From Sinohyriopsis cumingii (Eukaryota; Mollusca; Bivalvia; Unionida; Unionidae), in assembly GCA_028554795.2 (NCBI GenBank), contig CM068827.1, positions 136,430,371 to 136,494,370 of the forward strand: a stretch of 64,000 nt of DNA, given 5' to 3'. Made by a program: the position numbers and the translations under genes. Shown here piece by piece: positions 15,677-30,600 of the stretch. The notes under the pieces are model-generated. The model worked only from the letters and a program-made list of their open reading frames with translations, was not told the origin of the DNA and ran no database searches. Positions within the stretch are counted from its first letter, which is position 1, and every line of letters begins with the position of its first letter.

Positions 15677-18600
15677 GTATTTATCATTCTGACCTGTTTA
15701 TCAGATCAGTTTCATGAAAGGAAAGAATCATAACTGGTAGTATCCAAGTGATCCCTAATTTCGTTGTAACACCATTGTTTTATTTAAATTGTTGTTTTAG
15801 TACATTCAGAACCATTTTATAGCGTGTAATGTATATAGCCACACTTTTAAATGTATAAAATATAGTTAACCTTAATTCTACTTTGTCAGGAGACGGCAAA
15901 AGCAACAGACCGCCATACATATCTCGTGCTTAAATTGAGAAATTCTGTAGCTCAGTGAATTTTCATGTGTCTCAGAAAGTAACAGCAGTCACCGAACTCG
16001 ATTTGTGCATTTATGATTTCATCGTCTTTGTATTGATACAGAGTGCATCATCGGATACATTTTGAGAAACTTAGAGTGATCGTGACTCTTGACCCCATAA
16101 TCTCAAGAATAAAAATTAACGTCATAATAGTAAAAGTCACACGGGTCATATATGCGCATTTGTTCATTTTAAATGAAGTATAAATTGTTCTTTTCAAATT
16201 TAACACTACTTTTCTTTAACCAAAGTGTATTCAATCCTGATTATTGAATGCTGTGCACCTTAACTGTCATCAAGAAACTTCCAGACATACATTATCAATC
16301 TCTGTGTTCTTTTACAATGGTGACCATGTACCGCCATGTCGGCCAATTCTGCGCAACGATACATCATTTCTGTAAACATTGTATCACGTGTTATTTTGGG
16401 TCAAAAATCCATTTTGTATCCAGAAAGAACAATCATACATTAACAGGGATGGTCCTGGCTTTTAAAAAGCTGTCACCAAAAAAATCGCCAACCTCAATAT
16501 TTTGTCGCCAATTTTCAAAAAGTGTCGCCAGAACAAGTAGTGTACATTTTTTCAAGTGTTAATTTAGTCTATTAATGTAACAGGCAATGAAAATTACAAA
16601 AGATGGGTTAGTTAATACTCTAATTACAACAAGCATTAACAAAATGTTACAAAGTGTTACATGAAGATCCGTCGCGATTTTAGGGCTGCCCACTTGTTGA
16701 ATGCAGTTTCAAAGTCTAATTTTTCACATCTGTACATGCTGATTCTCATTAAATTCTCGAGAGATGAGATGCAGAGTTTATTTCTGATGTCAGTTTTTAT
16801 GAGGTTCATCTTACTGAATCCACATTCACAGTCTACAGTGCTGACAGGTGACACCAGTAGTCTCTCAGCAGCCCCCCACCCCCCTTATGGCTAAGTTCAC
16901 AAAGCTTGTAGTGATTTGCTTCCTAAATTCCAAGAATGATCACTGAATGCTGTATAAATTTTCTCGACAAACAAAATAGGATCTCCATTCCCACGAATGA
17001 AACTTACACGAGTCAACACCTTGCAATACTGGACCGTATATATAAGCATAAATTCACACCCAGTTTAGGTATTCTTTCACTCCTGTATTTTAAGAAATAA
17101 ATAATTATTATTAATTATGCAAAACTGTTTTTTTTTTGCTATTTTTTGTTGCGGAGTTTAAGTCTCTGCAGCCGTAACACGGGATTGATGGCAAAAGGAA
17201 AAGATCAATGAGTAAAATGCTACACTGGCGACATATATAATTGTGATTGAGATTTTTTCCATTTGCTTTGTATTTATACGCAGTATTCGGTGCTTCAAAG
17301 GTTATCTGTTTTCTATGAAGGTTCAACAAAACTATTGTATTGGTATATGTAAAAAAAAAAATAAAATAACAGAAGGATTAGCCATTCAATTAATTGTATC
17401 TGTTCTATTCGTGTCTTCAGAAGTCGGTCAGTTGCAGGTAGAGTTCGGTAGCATGATTGACTGTAACACAGCATACAGTACTCAGCCCAGATGTCAGCAT
17501 AAGCAGATTATGATGTAACAATGCACTGTAAAGATGGGGTTGTCAATACGAACAAAGGATCGTTTGTGTAACAGATTGATTCCAATGCATTGCTTAGTCA
17601 AGATTGTGGCTTCCTTTCATTCTCCCTTTTAATTTATCCAGTCCAAATCCATGATTGTATGTACAAATTAAATAACCAAAAAGTCTGTCGCCAAAAAAAT
17701 CGCCAGATGGGATATTTTTGTCGCCAATAAGGAAAAAAAATCGCAATTTGCGACATTGGCGAAGCCCAGGACGATCCCTGCATTAATTAGGAAAAGTGAT
17801 ATTCATAAAGTGTACAAAAATATCCCACATTTAGACTCAAAATGCACATAAAAATGTGATTTCTAAATGGCAACATGAAGACCCACTCCATGACCTTCTT
17901 GAACCTATAACCCAGAAAATTTGATTTACTATGCATCTTTTAGAATCATACAAATAAATACATTATATAAAAGATAGAAATGTGTACCTTTAAACAAAAC
18001 TGCATTTTAATCCAAGTTTCCAATTTTGCAAGAAGTTGTCCCACACGTACAAAATCGTCTGCTACCCAACGTCTCTACTTGCCACTACAACATAAATTAT
18101 CAACATTCCCCGGTGTTTAGTCTGTTTCAAAATTCTGTAGTAATTTTTTCCCATCCACAAGATGTTGTAATCACATTACATCCTATTCATTGTTGTTTCT
18201 CTTCCACGTAATAGCTTATTTTTCATAAAATGTTGAACTTTTTTACAAGATCGGTTTAGTTTGCTTAATATCTCTTGCCATTTATTGGCATTTTTATGTT
18301 GAATTTTGTAAAACTAGCTATAAACCTGACCTAATTACTTGACTGAACTGCTGACAGAAACAGTCCAAAGTAATATTTTTCATTTCTGTAGCACGATGGA
18401 TAAACATTACATCTTTTCAAAGCTATGCACAGAATAGGCCGACATATCGCGAGTCAGGTAAACAGAGGGGTGGTATCCTCTGTGTCCAAAATTAATATTA
18501 TTTTGAACAGAATATTCTGGTGACAATTGCATCTTTTCAAATGGTAAGCATTGCTGTACTTTATTTTTGTCAATCGCTCGAATTCAGTATGCTTTAATAT

Positions 18601-21600
18601 TGGAAATGAAAACCTTAGGTGCACAGAAATGCCCAACAGCAGTGTACTAAACTTGGGTAAAGAAAAGTGCACTTTGATTGGAATAGTATGAATTTGTTTA
18701 TCAGTATGCATAGTTTTCATTGTGACATCATAGCATGTGACATTCAATCCGGATTGTACTGGATCACACCTTTAGGTTCATTTTGTCCAAAAACATAAAC
18801 GCATTTTAACATCGGTTTTGCTGTATGCACTTCTCTTAGTGTCTAAATAATAACCTTCCAAAGGAAAGTGGATGTATAAGAAAAAATTAAAATGCAGTGA
18901 ATAAGTGCTACTTAAAGGTATGTAGAATCAAATTTTAAAAAATGACAGCCATTACTGAAATAGTTGGTGTTTAATGCCTACATGACCTGTGTGCCTTGTA
19001 TTATAGCATTTGACAATCATGAGGTCATGGCTGGGATTTTGCATTATTCAGGGATCAAGCTGATGTTTAAGATTCCTCATGTAATGTTAAATAAAAAGAA
19101 ACATGTACAACATTTTGTCAGAAAGAGACAAGCAGAATGTGAGACAGACATGGCTATTACTGATTTTCTTTTTACAAGTGTTTATCATTTTAATTATTTG
19201 TGAATATGCTACAATTTGCACATTAAATAGAAAAAGGATTATACCTAATTTTTGAAGATTGGACCTGTTATCATTAGCAAATAAGTTTGGGTTTCCAGCG
19301 TCAGTACCAGGTAGGTTTCATTTTCCGTTGTCACTACAGCACTGACATATCACTGTATTTCCATCTTTGACAACAGTTTTAATCTTTAGAAATTCACTTT
19401 TCCACTCATACTTAAATTTTCATGCAACTTTAGGAGATTATTGCCCATTTCGTCAGAATGTTAGTAACGTTCAGTTTCTTTGATGTCAGAGGGTCAGAAT
19501 AATCATCACTATCAGGTTGTTTCTGAGACAGAAAAGAAAATGTACTTAATTGAGCCATTATGATTTAACAGTTCACTAATACATCTAGTATCTACAGTGT
19601 ATTGTAACAAAATTATTCCATCTCGCTATTCAGTCTTGAGTAATTTAAAAACATGAAATAAATAACCAAGTATAATATCTTGTAAATTATAACTGAATGA
19701 TATTATATATTAAAACATCCAAATTTTGGAATGTTTCACGATTGATGCAGACTAATTGACAAAAAACAAAATTTAAATTTGTCCACTGAAATGTGACTAC
19801 TGGCTTCATGACCAACCATAATTTTGTTTAACTTCATGGGCAATGAAACAAATACCAATTTTTTAAAATCATAATTGATTCTTTCTTCTTGTCACTGTCA
19901 TAAACATGAAAACTAAATCTCAAAACCATTTAACCATGATTCAGTTATGTACACCTAAGCATGACTCTATGACCTTTAAGCTCAGCCCAATTCATAGTGA
20001 TTTTACATAGGTACGGTATTATTGGCTGAAAAAGTGTAAACATTAGTGTAGCAAATGACAGTCACTAGAGTATGTAGTAAATATGTTTTTTGACAGCAAA
20101 ATCTATTTACATCTAAATAAAGAGCAGTATTAGAATGTTTCTAAATTTTGTAAATAGATGACTGCCAAATAAAAGATAACTGCATCACATTTAAAAATGC
20201 AAACTCTCTAATGATAGTCATTTTCAGAGTTATTGAACAAAGCTACAGGTCACATTGATAAAATGTTACAATGCATAATTGTTTTCTGCAAATAAAAATT
20301 AATTTTATTACAAAGGCATGGAAGATGAAGCTTGAATAAGAAGAAAACCTGTCGTATAGTTGAGCACATGTCATAGCTGTGTGCAGCTGCATTAAATATT
20401 TCTATTCTGTAAGCCACTTTGAAAGATTAGTGGGGTTCTGAAACAGCAAGAAGCATTTTTATTCCGAAGTTAATGCTGCATTTGTAACATAAGTCCAAAA
20501 ATTGCACAAAAGCTTGAGATGTTTCAGTAGTTGTAAGGAACTATGGGTACATTACAATCTCACTGACCATTGTTAACAGGCATAGTGGCTGACTTGAGAG
20601 AAAGAATGTCACTCTTTGGCTTAGTACTTCATGGTAGAATAATGAAAAAAATACTGAAGAACAAAGTATAATGAAAAAAATACTGAAGAACAAAGTAACC
20701 TTTTTCATGAAAATCACTTTGTTGATGACATGATCAGACCGTGATCGAGTCCAGCCTTAAATACGTTGTAGATGAATTATGTGCAATACAAATTTTGTCA
20801 TACACTCAGATAATTGATGTAATTCTTAAGCTTTCTATAAAACCACAAGAATATTCTAGCATAGCTTGTGTATATTTGTTGTTACTACTGCAAAAAACAA
20901 TGTCATATCAGACGGGGGCTTTCACGAGAAGTCTTTCTATAATGTTTTATTGATCCTGGCTAAAATGGTGCTGATCTGTAATCCAGTATATGTACCATGG
21001 TATTCATCTTGAAAAGCATTTTATTGCTACTTGCAAGTAGAAGGTCATTTTTTACATGAGTGTTCTTCAGCAGAAGAGTTCCAATGGTTTTTATTTGGTC
21101 CTAAATAAGAATGATTCAGATTTGACCCTCAATATGACGACCATAGACTTCTTATGATGCCTAGTTGATCCTAAATGAAAATGGTGCCATCCAGTATGGC
21201 TGCCATTATGGCTGTCTTGAAAATCTTACTGTTGTTACTCCCCCTGAATGGATGGTTATATTATTGTATGATTTTCACTACAAGATTTCTGATGATGAGG
21301 TCCTAAATACAAATAGTGCCAAATCTGGTGACCATTATGTCCACCAAGAAATATCAGTTAAAGGAACAAATGGTCTGATCTTGAATTCCTGGAATACAAT
21401 TTTGTCCAGGAGAGATTCAGTCCTTTTGAGGGATTGTTATTTCAGATTTTCAATGTATGTTCAAAATCCCTTACTACATGATGCATATCAATCTATGTGA
21501 GTGAGAATTTCATTTTGAATTTTGTTTTCTATACTATTTCTTGCTGTGACTAAATGGACCAGATTGTATTAATTTGTTTCCTAATTTCTTTCCATGGTTT

Positions 21601-24600
21601 TTTTGTGTGTGGGGGTGGGTGGGTATCTTAAGATGATTAGTTCCATGGTTTAGCTACTAACAAATTCCATTAGTCCAAATATTTTACCAGTCATTTGCAA
21701 ATGGACTGGTATGAATGTTGTGCAGTTAAATATATATTAAAGCAGGATTTGGCATTAAAGATGCTAAACCTACATTTTTAATGTTAACAGGACCAGCAAG
21801 GAAACATCGGCGGGTATCAGAAAATATTGACATTGAAGATCGTTTAGAATCCTTGATTACTCGAGTTGGTGAAAAGGTGGGTATTACATTTTGAAAAGAA
21901 ATATTGAGTCTGAGTAGAAATAGATCTTGTGCTTTCCTTTCTCTAATTTTATAATCATAAATTTTTTAGGTCATTTACAGGCTGGATGCATTAAACTTGC
22001 TGTTTGACAAAATAAATGTCGTGTTTGGTATCTGATTGTTACTTACATGGTGTGCTGTAAAATGATATGTTTAAAGTAGGTCAGCATAGATGAAAGTGAA
22101 CCCATGAAATCATATTTTAATTAATATCTTACAAAAAGGATATATTAAATTGTATACTTTTGAAAAAGAATAAGTTTTGATAAGACCTTTCTTAGAACAA
22201 AAACTCTTTAACTGGCAAATCATGATGGATATAAGAATATGTTGTGGTAGTTAGTCCCTTATCTGTATGTTTATTTTTCTGTTTCTAGAGCACATCTTCT
22301 CTTGAGAGTAACCTGGAGGGTCTTGCCAGTGTGCTGGAAGCAGATTTACCCAACTACAAGCAAAAGATTCTAAAAATTCTTTTAGAATGGTATTGAAACT
22401 GGATGCTGTATTTTGTTGACATAATGTTTTCAGTGGCAAACATTTTATCCCCAAAATATTGAGACATAATTATTCATAATGTTGTCAGTTTATTATGATA
22501 TTGGTTTATTTACTGTGATTCTTTTATTTATGTTATGTTTGGCCCTAGCTTTCATGAGTCAATGACATTTTGAATGTTTAGGTAGGCATAAGTGCAAAAT
22601 TTGATTCCCCATATACCTTTGAATCTTTTTCCTTTAATTGGAAACTTTTTTGTAAGATGTTCTATGAAAACACAGGGCTCTATAAATTGGATAAACGTCT
22701 GCCACGTTCAAGAGTGTAGAAGACAACTGACATCGAAAACATTAATTAATTAAGAGGAGAATTTAAGTAATTGACAAAAAGTCATGGTCTGGCAGTTTAA
22801 AAAGTAGCTATGCAAAAGTTGTTTTTAGTAGAGTCATGGTCTGGCAGTGTAAAAAGTAGTTATACAAAAGTTGTTTTTAGTAGACAATCTAAATCTGTAA
22901 GGAAATATTGCCCTCAGTCATCATGTACTGCAGTCTCTGGCCAGCAATTGAAATTCACTGTTAGGAGTTCTTTATACCATCTAAATATAGTCGGGCTTCA
23001 AAGTTTGCTGATGAAGTACCTTTATTTTCATTTTCTTCTGATGATAATTCATATTATAAAAAAGCATTTGTCAGTTTGTATTGATGGTAGTTAACCAACA
23101 GGAATTTTTACTGCCGACTACTTTTTCTATAATTGTCCACATTTATTCTGATCATTACCATAACAGCTGATGTTGGTTACACAGATCAGGTATCATACTG
23201 ATCACGTTAAACCAGACTTGTCAGATCAAAATATATCAACTTGTTTTAGGAAGGTGTTAGTCTCAAAATCAAAATGCAGTTATTATTGCATGTGCTAAGT
23301 GTTTTTGAGCATGAAATATGGCATATACAGTAGAACCTGTCTTGAAAGACCACCTCTGTGCACCCCACAGTGGTCTTTCAAGTCAGATGGTCTCTCATAA
23401 AAACCCAGGAATTTTCCTCCACAACTTGATGCCTGAAACAATGACATAATTGAGTCGTAACTGAACTGATCATGAGTTGAGTTCTAGCCAGAATATTAGG
23501 AGGTTGCAATATGGATCATTTGGGTGCTTGCCATAAACATATTCCTTGAGACAATCCAAACGCTCATTGGATTGTATTCATCTAGTAGAATTTTGTTTCA
23601 CAGACAGTTTGATATCCGTATCATTTTATATATGGAAGTTATGAAAACTAGTCTAGAATCACAAGAGGCCAACATGGTGGCGTTAAAGCATAACCACGTA
23701 GCGGATGGGATAGCAACATAAAAATTAAATCGACTTATACTGGCAAGAAATCAATATGAAAATTATTTATTTTCTCAGAAATTGCGAGTATTAAAATCGT
23801 TATGTTTTTAATCTGCTGAAAGACGATAAAACTAATGCGTTTGATGAAGTTTGAGCTGGTACTGGCAATTTTGATTGCTATTCGCATGAGCACACAGAAT
23901 CTGTGAGTCACAAGTCATTTTCAGATAGTGTAGAAAAACATTAAATGATATGTAGCTTGAAGCATTTGTTTCAGATCTTAAATGGAACACAGGAGAAATG
24001 GGAAATTGTCGTCCCTTTTATTATATATTAAGAAACGATAAGAGCCCATGTATCAATACAGGTTTTGGGACTGGTTTATTGAACTACAAGAAGACGAGTT
24101 GATTTTACAGAGAATTCAGTCCTTGTTTATACAGCAATGTGTAATTTTGAAGGTCTTTTCTCAAAATTTAAATCATCACTTTTGTAAATGTCTTTAAATG
24201 ATGGAATTTATGACCTAATCATCTTAAGGAGTTTAGGTTGGTTGAAAAATCTTGTTTGAGATTTTATTGGCACACAAATTCAGGGTTAAACTTTTGTCAT
24301 TGCAAGATATGATTCTAATACTTTGCATATTTTTTTTTTCATATTGTGATAGGAAATGTTTACTTTGTATAACATGCACATATATTGCTCTAGAATTAAA
24401 GGTTTGAAAGGAAACAAAATAATTTATGCTCATTATGTTGTTTCCAAGTAGCAACATAATGCAGGTCAGCAAAGTAAAGTTAGAATTTGTATTCTGTACA
24501 TTGAAATGGCTTTAAATGCCAATTTATAGGAATATACTCAGATTTGTTTTGTGTGACTCATTTTCTGGTTTTGTACGTGATCATTTTTTCTGACATATGT

Positions 24601-27600
24601 TTTGGAGAGTCTTGAAAGAGAAACATCTTCAGATTTGGAAAATGAATGTTTTATAATCCAAAATGTTCTTTAATTCCATTCAGTCATGGTCATATGAACC
24701 TTAAATTAATTTCATCTTGGAAGAAACCTGGAAAATACCTTGAAATTTATATTTAGAAAAGCATGGGAACCATGCATACTGTGACCAGTTCATAATTTTC
24801 ACTTGCCAGCACCAATTTTAGCAACAAATAAAACCATTTTAGTACTGATTTTCAGCATTGCTTATGTTACATGCTTATAAGTTGAGTCCAAATGTAAACT
24901 GCAAAGATCCAGCTCTGCTTGGACATTATGCTGGGTCTAAGCAGTTGATTAGGAGTGATCAGTTGAAGAAACAACATATCCCCCGACCTGTTGGCATATT
25001 ATACAACGTCAGAGCAGGGTCTATGTTGTTTGGCAGTTGTTCTTGACTTATAACAAGTATACACAATATATTTTGTCATAGGTGTGGAAATATGGATTTA
25101 ATAAGTAAAAGTGGGAACTTTTTTAAAAATAGAAAAGGACACCCATAAATTAATCCTTTTTTAAAATCTAATTAATGCATCTACTTGAGAATTTGATTTT
25201 AAAATATCTTTGGCAATATTGAAATATTGTAAGTTGAGAAATGGAAGAATGACATGAAAATTATTGGTTTCACCATTCTCTGTGCTATTTCCTTCAATTT
25301 CTTCATTTTAAATATGGATAGTCTTCAACTTCAGACAAAAGTATGTTTATTTTGGGCCAAATCTTTGATGTCATCCAGTAACTTCTACCATGTTACAATA
25401 AAGTTTGTGATGCCTATTTTCCTTCAACAGTTTTTTTTTATTTTCCTTTTTTTGCTTAACATTAAGCACTATTCTTTCAATGTACGAGTTAAAGTGAACA
25501 CTAGATGTGTTAATCAGTGCTACACAGTTATGCCAAAACGGAAATAATTTTTGTATGCTAAAGTCATTGAAGTAGATGAAATAGATTTGTTATGCGTAAG
25601 TAATTGCAATAGATGAAATAGACTTGTTATGCATAAATGACTGCAATAAATGAAACAGATTTATTATGCTAAAATCATTGTAGTAGATTAAATAGATCTG
25701 CTTAGCTTATGTGACTGCAGTAGATGAAATCAATTTGTTATGCTCATTTAATTGCGATTGGTGAAATAGACTTGTTTTGCTTAAGTGACTGCAGTCGATG
25801 AAATTAACTTGTTATGCTTAAGTGATTACAGTAGATGAAATAGACTTGTTATGCTTAAGTGATTGCAAACTTTTGCTTCAGGATATGACAGTAGTATATT
25901 CATATATGTCACACACAACTGATTCAGTTTCCATACACTGTAATGTTAATGTTGCATCAAAGTACTCCACTTTCATATTTAGACTGGCAGAACTTTCTTA
26001 CATCCTATGACTAATATATCCAAGAGGAAAATTTTAAAATCATGCTCTGTATGGTTTATTTTGAAAATGAGAAGTTTTCTTCTAGGTGCCTTCAGTATCC
26101 CCTCCACCAACCCCACCACCAGTAGTACCTGTGCAGTGACAGCAGTAACATGATAAATGCATTAAAGTTCAGGCCTTCTGTTTCATACAATATATGCATA
26201 CATAGGATTCTTCTGAAAAATTATGTTACTTCAGATATTATTTTCAACCTCTCAGTGACTTTCATTCTTTTAAATATGATATTAAATACACACAGTCTGG
26301 TTTAAAAGCCCATAAAATAATTTTGTTGTCTGTGATAATATAGCATGTGTTATGTGCACCATCATTCTGACTGAAACACTAAGCATCATCTGAACTTTTG
26401 CATTTCTTCAGATTTTGGTAATATATAGAGTACTCATGGAGACTAAATGGTTTTTATAATTTTTGAAATCTGAGGTTTATTATTGAGGTTTATTCTTTGC
26501 TTTTATGTGCTTTAAAAAATATTGTTTTTCTTTCAGTGTCATAAAATTGCCAGAGAAGTTGACAGTGTACACAACCCTTGTTGGTCTGCTTAATGCCAAG
26601 AATTACAACTGTGGGGGTGAGGTGTGGAAAACTTAATTTATTTATCAGATGTAGGATGAAATAGTCAAGAATTAAGCTGAGAAAATATTAGCAAGATGTG
26701 ATTAATGTTAGATTATTATTTTAGTGTATTAATGAATTTAGTATGCTTTTGGCAAGTTGGGAATTCTTGACACAGATAAGACAAATTTACAAATACTTAT
26801 ATACAGAACTCTTAGTTTTTCACAAAATTTTACAGCTTACAAGATATGTTGTTTTGTTAGTAGATTTTACTGTGAGAAATAATGCGATGACCAGTTAGAG
26901 AGGGCATCACCTTCTGTTAGAAATGATGTTGCATTCCAACATTTGTAATGGTGTTATATTCTACAAATAACCGCTCTGATGGCCTAGTGCTTAGAGCGTC
27001 CTCCTCGGATGCAGGAGGTCGTGGGTTTGATTCCCAGCCGAGTCTTACCAAAGACTTGTAAAAATGATACTAACAGCTGCCCCTCTTGGCATTCAGCATT
27101 AAGAGGTTAGTGTTGGGACTGGTCGGCCTGGTGTCAGGATAATGTGACTGGGTGGGACATCATGCTATATGCCTGTGGAATGATGCCCCAGTGCTAGACA
27201 TCGCTATAAACTGCCAAACTGCAGACATCGTAGCGATATGACTGAAAAATTGTTAAAGCTACGTTAAAAATCCAAATCACACACACACATTCTACAAATT
27301 AGAGCATTGCATTTATAGAGATGTTGGAATGACATTTACTGGTAGAGATTTATACTTTGGCTTGTATATTTGTATTATTTACTCAAAAGATGCTTTTAAT
27401 TTCAGTTTGTGGAGCTCCTTGTCAGACATCTAAAGGAGGCCTTGAAGACTGGGGAGTATGAATCTGCGCTTATCATGGTATTCATTTTGAATATAGTGCT
27501 TACATTATATTTATGATATTTGTTGAATGAGCCTAGGGGCTGAGTGACTAGTGACATACAAAGCTGCACTTACTGTACTTGTCTTGAATGTATTAGTTAC

Positions 27601-30600
27601 ATATTTATGGTATTTATTCAGTGAACCTAGGGCCAGACTGACTTTGAGCTGCACTTGTAATGGTATTCATTTTGAATGTATTGGTTATAAGTTTTTGAGT
27701 ATGTATCTAGTGCATGGGTAACTAGTGGCACACAAAGCTATGCTTACGGTGGTATTCATCTTGAATCCAGTGGTCATGTGATATTTATGGAATTCATCCA
27801 TTGAGCCTATGGACTGAGTGACTCACTGGTAACACACAAAGCTACACTTATAATTGTCTTCATAATTACAAACATGTTATGTATTTTTAATTAGTATTAT
27901 TTATTGGGTTTTCTTGATGAGTGTATGTGAAGTACATCATTTTTTGTAATTGACCTTAGTCCAGAATCAAGTTAATCGTCTATGTGACCGGTGATATTTA
28001 CTTTGTAAGCAGCATAATACAAAGCTAATATTTCTCTATGATTATAGATTAAATATTTTGATCATTATTAATTGTAAATGTGTTTAATTCATTCTAAGTT
28101 AAAGATACAGTCTTGATTCTGACCTTAGAAAGTTCAGAAATATTTTTTCCATTACATTGACAGAGTATTCCCAGAAAATGGTAATTGCGACCTAGGTCAA
28201 GTGGAGGGATGTATAAACTTTTTTACTTATGAATTATTCATTCTTGCCTTAATATCTAAAGCAGAATCAAGACTTATTGTTGTGTTCAGTTTTTAGTTTA
28301 TGTGGATTTATTTATAATTATTATTCACTGGATATTATACATCTTGGACTAAATCATTAATTTGGAGTTATAGTAAATTCAGTCAAGGATATTTTAGATT
28401 ACATTATTATGATACATCAAAAGACTGTTAACATATTGCCACATTCCAGTACAGTGGCACATTAGCACAGTTGAGACTACAGGAACATCAACACTTTAAG
28501 TATTAAAATTTATTTGGAGTGCCGCTGGAATTCAGTTAGAACTTCATACCTATTTACTTTTGAATGAACTTTTTGGACTATTTGGGATTTAAGTCTCAAT
28601 GCTGTAAGTTCTTTTCAAATTTTCACTTTGTATTCTAAGGACATACAATATTTGTTGAATTTTACAATACTTGATGGATTTTGCTCTTTTCTGCTACTTA
28701 ATTTAACACCATAGAGCCATAGCAAGAATAACTGGTTATTTTAAATGTCAAAGAAATTCTTCTTGCCAGTTAGTGTTTAAACTAAACACATTGGTGGGGG
28801 GGATAACATGATGGTTAATTCTTTGCTACATAATGCAATGTTGTTCATTTTGCAACCACCTGATGGTACAGACCATGAAATGGGTCGTTTTCGAAGTGAG
28901 ATAAATAGAATAAAAATAGAAGAAAATGGAGAGCTAACATACAAAGAACAGAATACAAAATGATGAATCATAAATGAAAATGGAATGAAATGCTAAAAAT
29001 GTAAGACAGCATGAAGAAACTGGAGAATATAAATACTAAGCACTGAACACAGGATGATGAAATATAAATAAAAATTGAACAAAATGAAGATACATTTTAT
29101 TAATGGGTTTTCAGGGTGATGCTAAATTTCTACCTTCAAGAGCTCCTTTGCATGACAATCCAGTACCAAATTTACAGATAAATTTTCATTGATATGCCAT
29201 GTTGTTAGTTTTATCATGGGAGTCGTAAAATAAGTTTTATTTGTATAGAAACAAATTTCGGCAGACGTATACTCTCCTACTATACTTTTATATTTGTGCT
29301 TTTTGGGTCATCATTGGTGTCTTTTGCATTTTAGATATTTGTTTTTATTTATTAAAGCTCACTTTTAATAAGACAAGATAGGAACAATAGTTCTCGCCCA
29401 TTAGCACATGAAAACAGAAACCCATTTCAGTTTTTTTCCAGATGTAATAGACTCTCATTTCCTCAGCATAATGTTGACAATAATGTGTTGAAATTTAAAA
29501 CAAACGAACTTAACAGAATTGTGCATTCTGTGTATCATCCAAGCCCCTTGATCAACCAAAATGTCAAAGTTTAGATTAGCCTTTTTGTCACAGCTTTTTA
29601 CTTAAGGTGAGGCTGGCTGACAAAAAGTGGCTCTCATGTTTTGGTGATTTAATCAAGATTGTTCTTTACATGGTTAAGGAGTTCATGGCAGGGTAGAATG
29701 TTTATGACAGATTAAATTATTAATTTTAATTAACCATAGTTCTTATATTGAAGCAAAGTATTTATAAATTCTTTTATTACCAGGTGCGTTTCTTGGCAGA
29801 TCTGGTGAATTGTCATGTAATAGTGGCTGGGTCGCTGCTTGCTATGTTTGATAACTTCATTGAGGTGACACTAGAAGACAGTATTCCACAGGTTTGTCAT
29901 CTACCAGGAACAATTACAGCGTGACATTTTTTTTGCAGTTTGTATGCTCCCTTCATGAATATGCCAGGTATCAGTGTTATGCCTGTTTATTTTTGTTCAC
30001 CAAGGTAACTTGGTGAGACATTGCAATGACTATTCCACAGATGTCAAGATTTAGAGTTTGGTGAGAAATTCTGACCTCAGGTTACACCAGTATGGTCACA
30101 TTTGTCAGACTCCAAGTTTTTGGTAAACTGTTTATATAGGTGAAATCTGCAACTTAAACACTTGTATAGCTTGATCACTGAAATTCTGGTGTTATTAGAT
30201 TGCATTGTATTTATGAAGGTCTACCTAAGTGCTTGCATCACAAAAGCAATCGAGTTTTCACTAATCAAAAATCATGTCAGCTTAGTGCTCTGATTCACTT
30301 TAAAATATTTGTGAAAGATCATGGAATAAAAGGCAACTAAGAAAGATTTTTGTACAACAATGAAAGAACATGCTGCAGAAAGTGAAAACAGGATGTGTAA
30401 GACATCAACATTAGATAATTTGTATGCCTTTGCAGTCTTTTCTCAAGAGACGAGCATGGCACATGGCAGGGCTAAAGACTTGGAAGCATGTTGCAACAAA
30501 TAATTACATTGAATAAATACTGTCAGATGCTTAAAATAAATTGGTGGATACAAATTTCAAATATTCCAAATCTTATTTTTTGATTTTTAACATGCAGAAT

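Noticed and set aside
15482..15733. 83-residue ORF over the NCBP1 start
   Set aside because: Different frame from the clear CBP80 start at 15631 and runs through the splice donor.
25559..25867. Possible CRISPR-like array
   Set aside because: Units are directly adjacent with no unique spacers, in an animal intron; it is a minisatellite.
26971..27050. Functional tRNA gene
   Set aside because: Has A- and B-box-like strings but no convincing cloverleaf, and it is the head of a SINE with a tail and target duplication.
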